Shown here one piece after another: positions 12,236 to 13,407 of a stretch of 13,407 bases of DNA. This DNA is from JAMWZF01 sp041628615 (lineage in GTDB: Bacteria > Pseudomonadota > Alphaproteobacteria > Rhodobacterales > Rhodobacteraceae): NCBI GenBank assembly GCA_041628615.1, contig JBFKOW010000094.1, positions 1 through 13,407 on the forward strand, given 5' to 3'. The notes below the pieces were generated by a model that was given only the letters and a program-made list of their open reading frames with translations, did not search any database and had not been told where the DNA came from. Every line of letters begins with the position of its first letter. Position 1 is the stretch's first letter. Position numbers and translations under genes: made by a program.

Positions 12236-13407
12236 ATGTATCGCTACACTGACTTCGACGCCGCCTTCGTCCGCGAGAGGGTCGAACAGTTCCGCGCCCA
12301 GGTGGCGCGGCGGATCGACGGCTCGCTGACCGAGGACGAGTTCAAGCCGCTGCGGCTGATGAACGGGCTCTACCTGCAACTGCATGCCTACATGCTGCGG
12401 GTGGCGATTCCCTATGGCACGCTGGACCCGGCCAAGATGCGGCGGCTGGCGATGATCGCCGAACGCTGGGACAAGGGCTACGGCCATTTCACCACCCGGC
12501 AGAACATCCAGTTCAACTGGCCCAGGCTGGCCGACGTGCCCGACATCCTCGACGCGCTTGCGGACGTGGAGATGCACGCGATCCAGACCTCGGGGAACAC
12601 GATCCGCAACGTCACCGCTGACCACTTCGCCGGCGCCGCCGCGGACGAGATCGCCGATCCGCGCCCGGTCGCCGAACTGCTGCGGCAGTGGTCCACCGAC
12701 CACCCGGAATTCCAGTTCCTGCCCCGCAAGTTCAAGATCGCCATCACCGGCTCGCCCAACGACCGCGCGGTGACGAAGGCACACGACATCGGCCTGCGGA
12801 TGATCGAGCGGGACGGCGAGGCCGGGTTCGAGGTGATCGTCGGCGGCGGTCTCGGCCGCACCCCGATGATCGGCAAGGTGATCCGTGACTTCCTGCCGAA
12901 GGCCGACCTGCTGCCTTACGTCGAGGCCATCGTCAGCGTCTGGAACCTGCTGGGCCGGCGCGACAACAAGTACAAGTCGCGCATCAAGATCACCGTGCAC
13001 GAGCATGGAATCGATGAGATTTCCCGCCTCGTGGAAGAGCGTTTCGCGCAGATCCGTCCCGAGTTCAGCGGCGTCGACCAGGAGCTTCTGGCCGAGATCG
13101 AGGCCGCCTTCGCGCCGCCCGCCCTGCGCCGGGGGGCCACCGATGCCCACGAGGCCGCCCGGCGGACCGACCCGGTCTACCGGAGCTGGTCCGACACCAA
13201 CCTCGCCGAGCACCACGACCCGGACCACGCGATCGTAACCATCAGCCTCAAGAAGCACGGCGCGACGCCGGGCGACGCCACCGCCGACCAGATGCGGGCG
13301 ATGGCCGACCTCGCCGAGCGCTACGGCTATGGCGAGTTGCGCATCAGCCACGAGCAGAACGTGATCCTGCCCCATGTCCACAAGGGCGACCTGCCCGCGG
13401 TCCACGC
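12236..13407 (+). CDS. Siroheme-dependent nitrite/sulfite reductase (partial, C-terminus outside window)
   Basis: This is the N-terminal 390 residues of a siroheme and [4Fe-4S] reductase (CysI/NirA/Sir superfamily), the assimilatory six-electron reduction of sulfite to sulfide or nitrite to ammonia. Visible family motifs are YGHFTTRQNIQFNW (82-95), SGNTIRNVTADHFAG (119-133), the substrate-binding basic patch RKFKIAITG (164-172) and GGGLGRTP (203-210); a second ferredoxin-like half begins near 331. The four cluster cysteines are normally in the C-terminal half, beyond the edge, so they cannot be checked. The ATG at 12236 directly follows the DUF2849 stop, with GAGGGAG upstream. Coupling to cysG fits its siroheme need. 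In related genomes sulfate assimilation genes such as cysH follow, which favours sulfite as substrate, but this is not shown here. Confidence 0.92.
   Translation, partial: MYRYTDFDAAFVRERVEQFRAQVARRIDGSLTEDEFKPLRLMNGLYLQLHAYMLRVAIPYGTLDPAKMRRLAMIAERWDKGYGHFTTRQNIQFNWPRLADVPDILDALADVEMHAIQTSGNTIRNVTADHFAGAAADEIADPRPVAELLRQWSTDHPEFQFLPRKFKIAITGSPNDRAVTKAHDIGLRMIERDGEAGFEVIVGGGLGRTPMIGKVIRDFLPKADLLPYVEAIVSVWNLLGRRDNKYKSRIKITVHEHGIDEISRLVEERFAQIRPEFSGVDQELLAEIEAAFAPPALRRGATDAHEAARRTDPVYRSWSDTNLAEHHDPDHAIVTISLKKHGATPGDATADQMRAMADLAERYGYGELRISHEQNVILPHVHKGDLPAVH

Noticed and set aside
11903..13405. 500-codon minus-strand frame
   Set aside because: It is antisense to DUF2849 and the nitrite/sulfite reductase, which have clear family motifs on the plus strand.

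Overview
The window looks like chromosomal DNA from a GC-rich alphaproteobacterium, most likely Rhodobacterales/Rhodobacteraceae. The support is very high GC with strong third-position bias, the gene order Lrp/AsnC regulator <> cysG - DUF2849 - nitrite/sulfite reductase, a CysG beginning MQHFPIF, and a DctPQM TRAP transporter beside DctB/DctD. I see no tRNA, rRNA, insertion sequence, CRISPR array or phage gene. Many long open frames on the opposite strands are GC-driven shadows and are left out.

Layout. (1) 1-787, minus: the N-terminal part of a periplasmic Fe(3+)-binding protein of an ABC transporter, cut by the left edge. (2) 788-1000: intergenic, with a perfect 13-bp hairpin (likely terminator of the TRAP operon) and a separate spaced inverted repeat ahead of the iron-binding gene. 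(3) 1001-8174, minus, a C4-dicarboxylate uptake and sensing locus, read from high to low coordinates: dctB (sensor kinase), dctD (response regulator, ATGA overlap), a 92-residue unknown protein (GTGA overlap), a 252-bp control region, then dctP, dctQ and dctM. (4) 8232-9926, plus: a soluble cytochrome P450 and a small lipocalin-like protein. (5) 9923-10384, minus: an Lrp/AsnC regulator, convergent with the lipocalin gene and divergent from cysG. (6) 10518-13407, plus: cysG, a DUF2849 gene and the start of a siroheme nitrite/sulfite reductase, tightly coupled and cut by the right edge.

How they work together. DctB should sense periplasmic C4-dicarboxylates (succinate, malate, fumarate) and phosphorylate DctD, which should bind upstream of dctP and switch on the high-affinity transporter DctP-DctQM. 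CysG makes siroheme from uroporphyrinogen III for the reductase encoded two genes downstream. The divergent Lrp protein is the obvious candidate regulator of that assimilation operon.

The most interesting point is DctD. Its receiver domain and C-terminal Fis-type DNA-binding helices look intact, but the central AAA+ domain has lost the Walker A lysine and about 20 residues that include the sigma54-contacting GAFTGA loop. The dctP control region agrees with this: it holds one strong and one weaker DctD-like palindrome 33 bp apart, no -24/-12 sigma54 promoter that I can find, and a passable sigma70-like promoter. Together these suggest a DctBD circuit rewired from sigma54 to the housekeeping polymerase, comparable to what is known for Rhodobacter capsulatus NtrC. 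The rest of the window is fairly ordinary chromosome.
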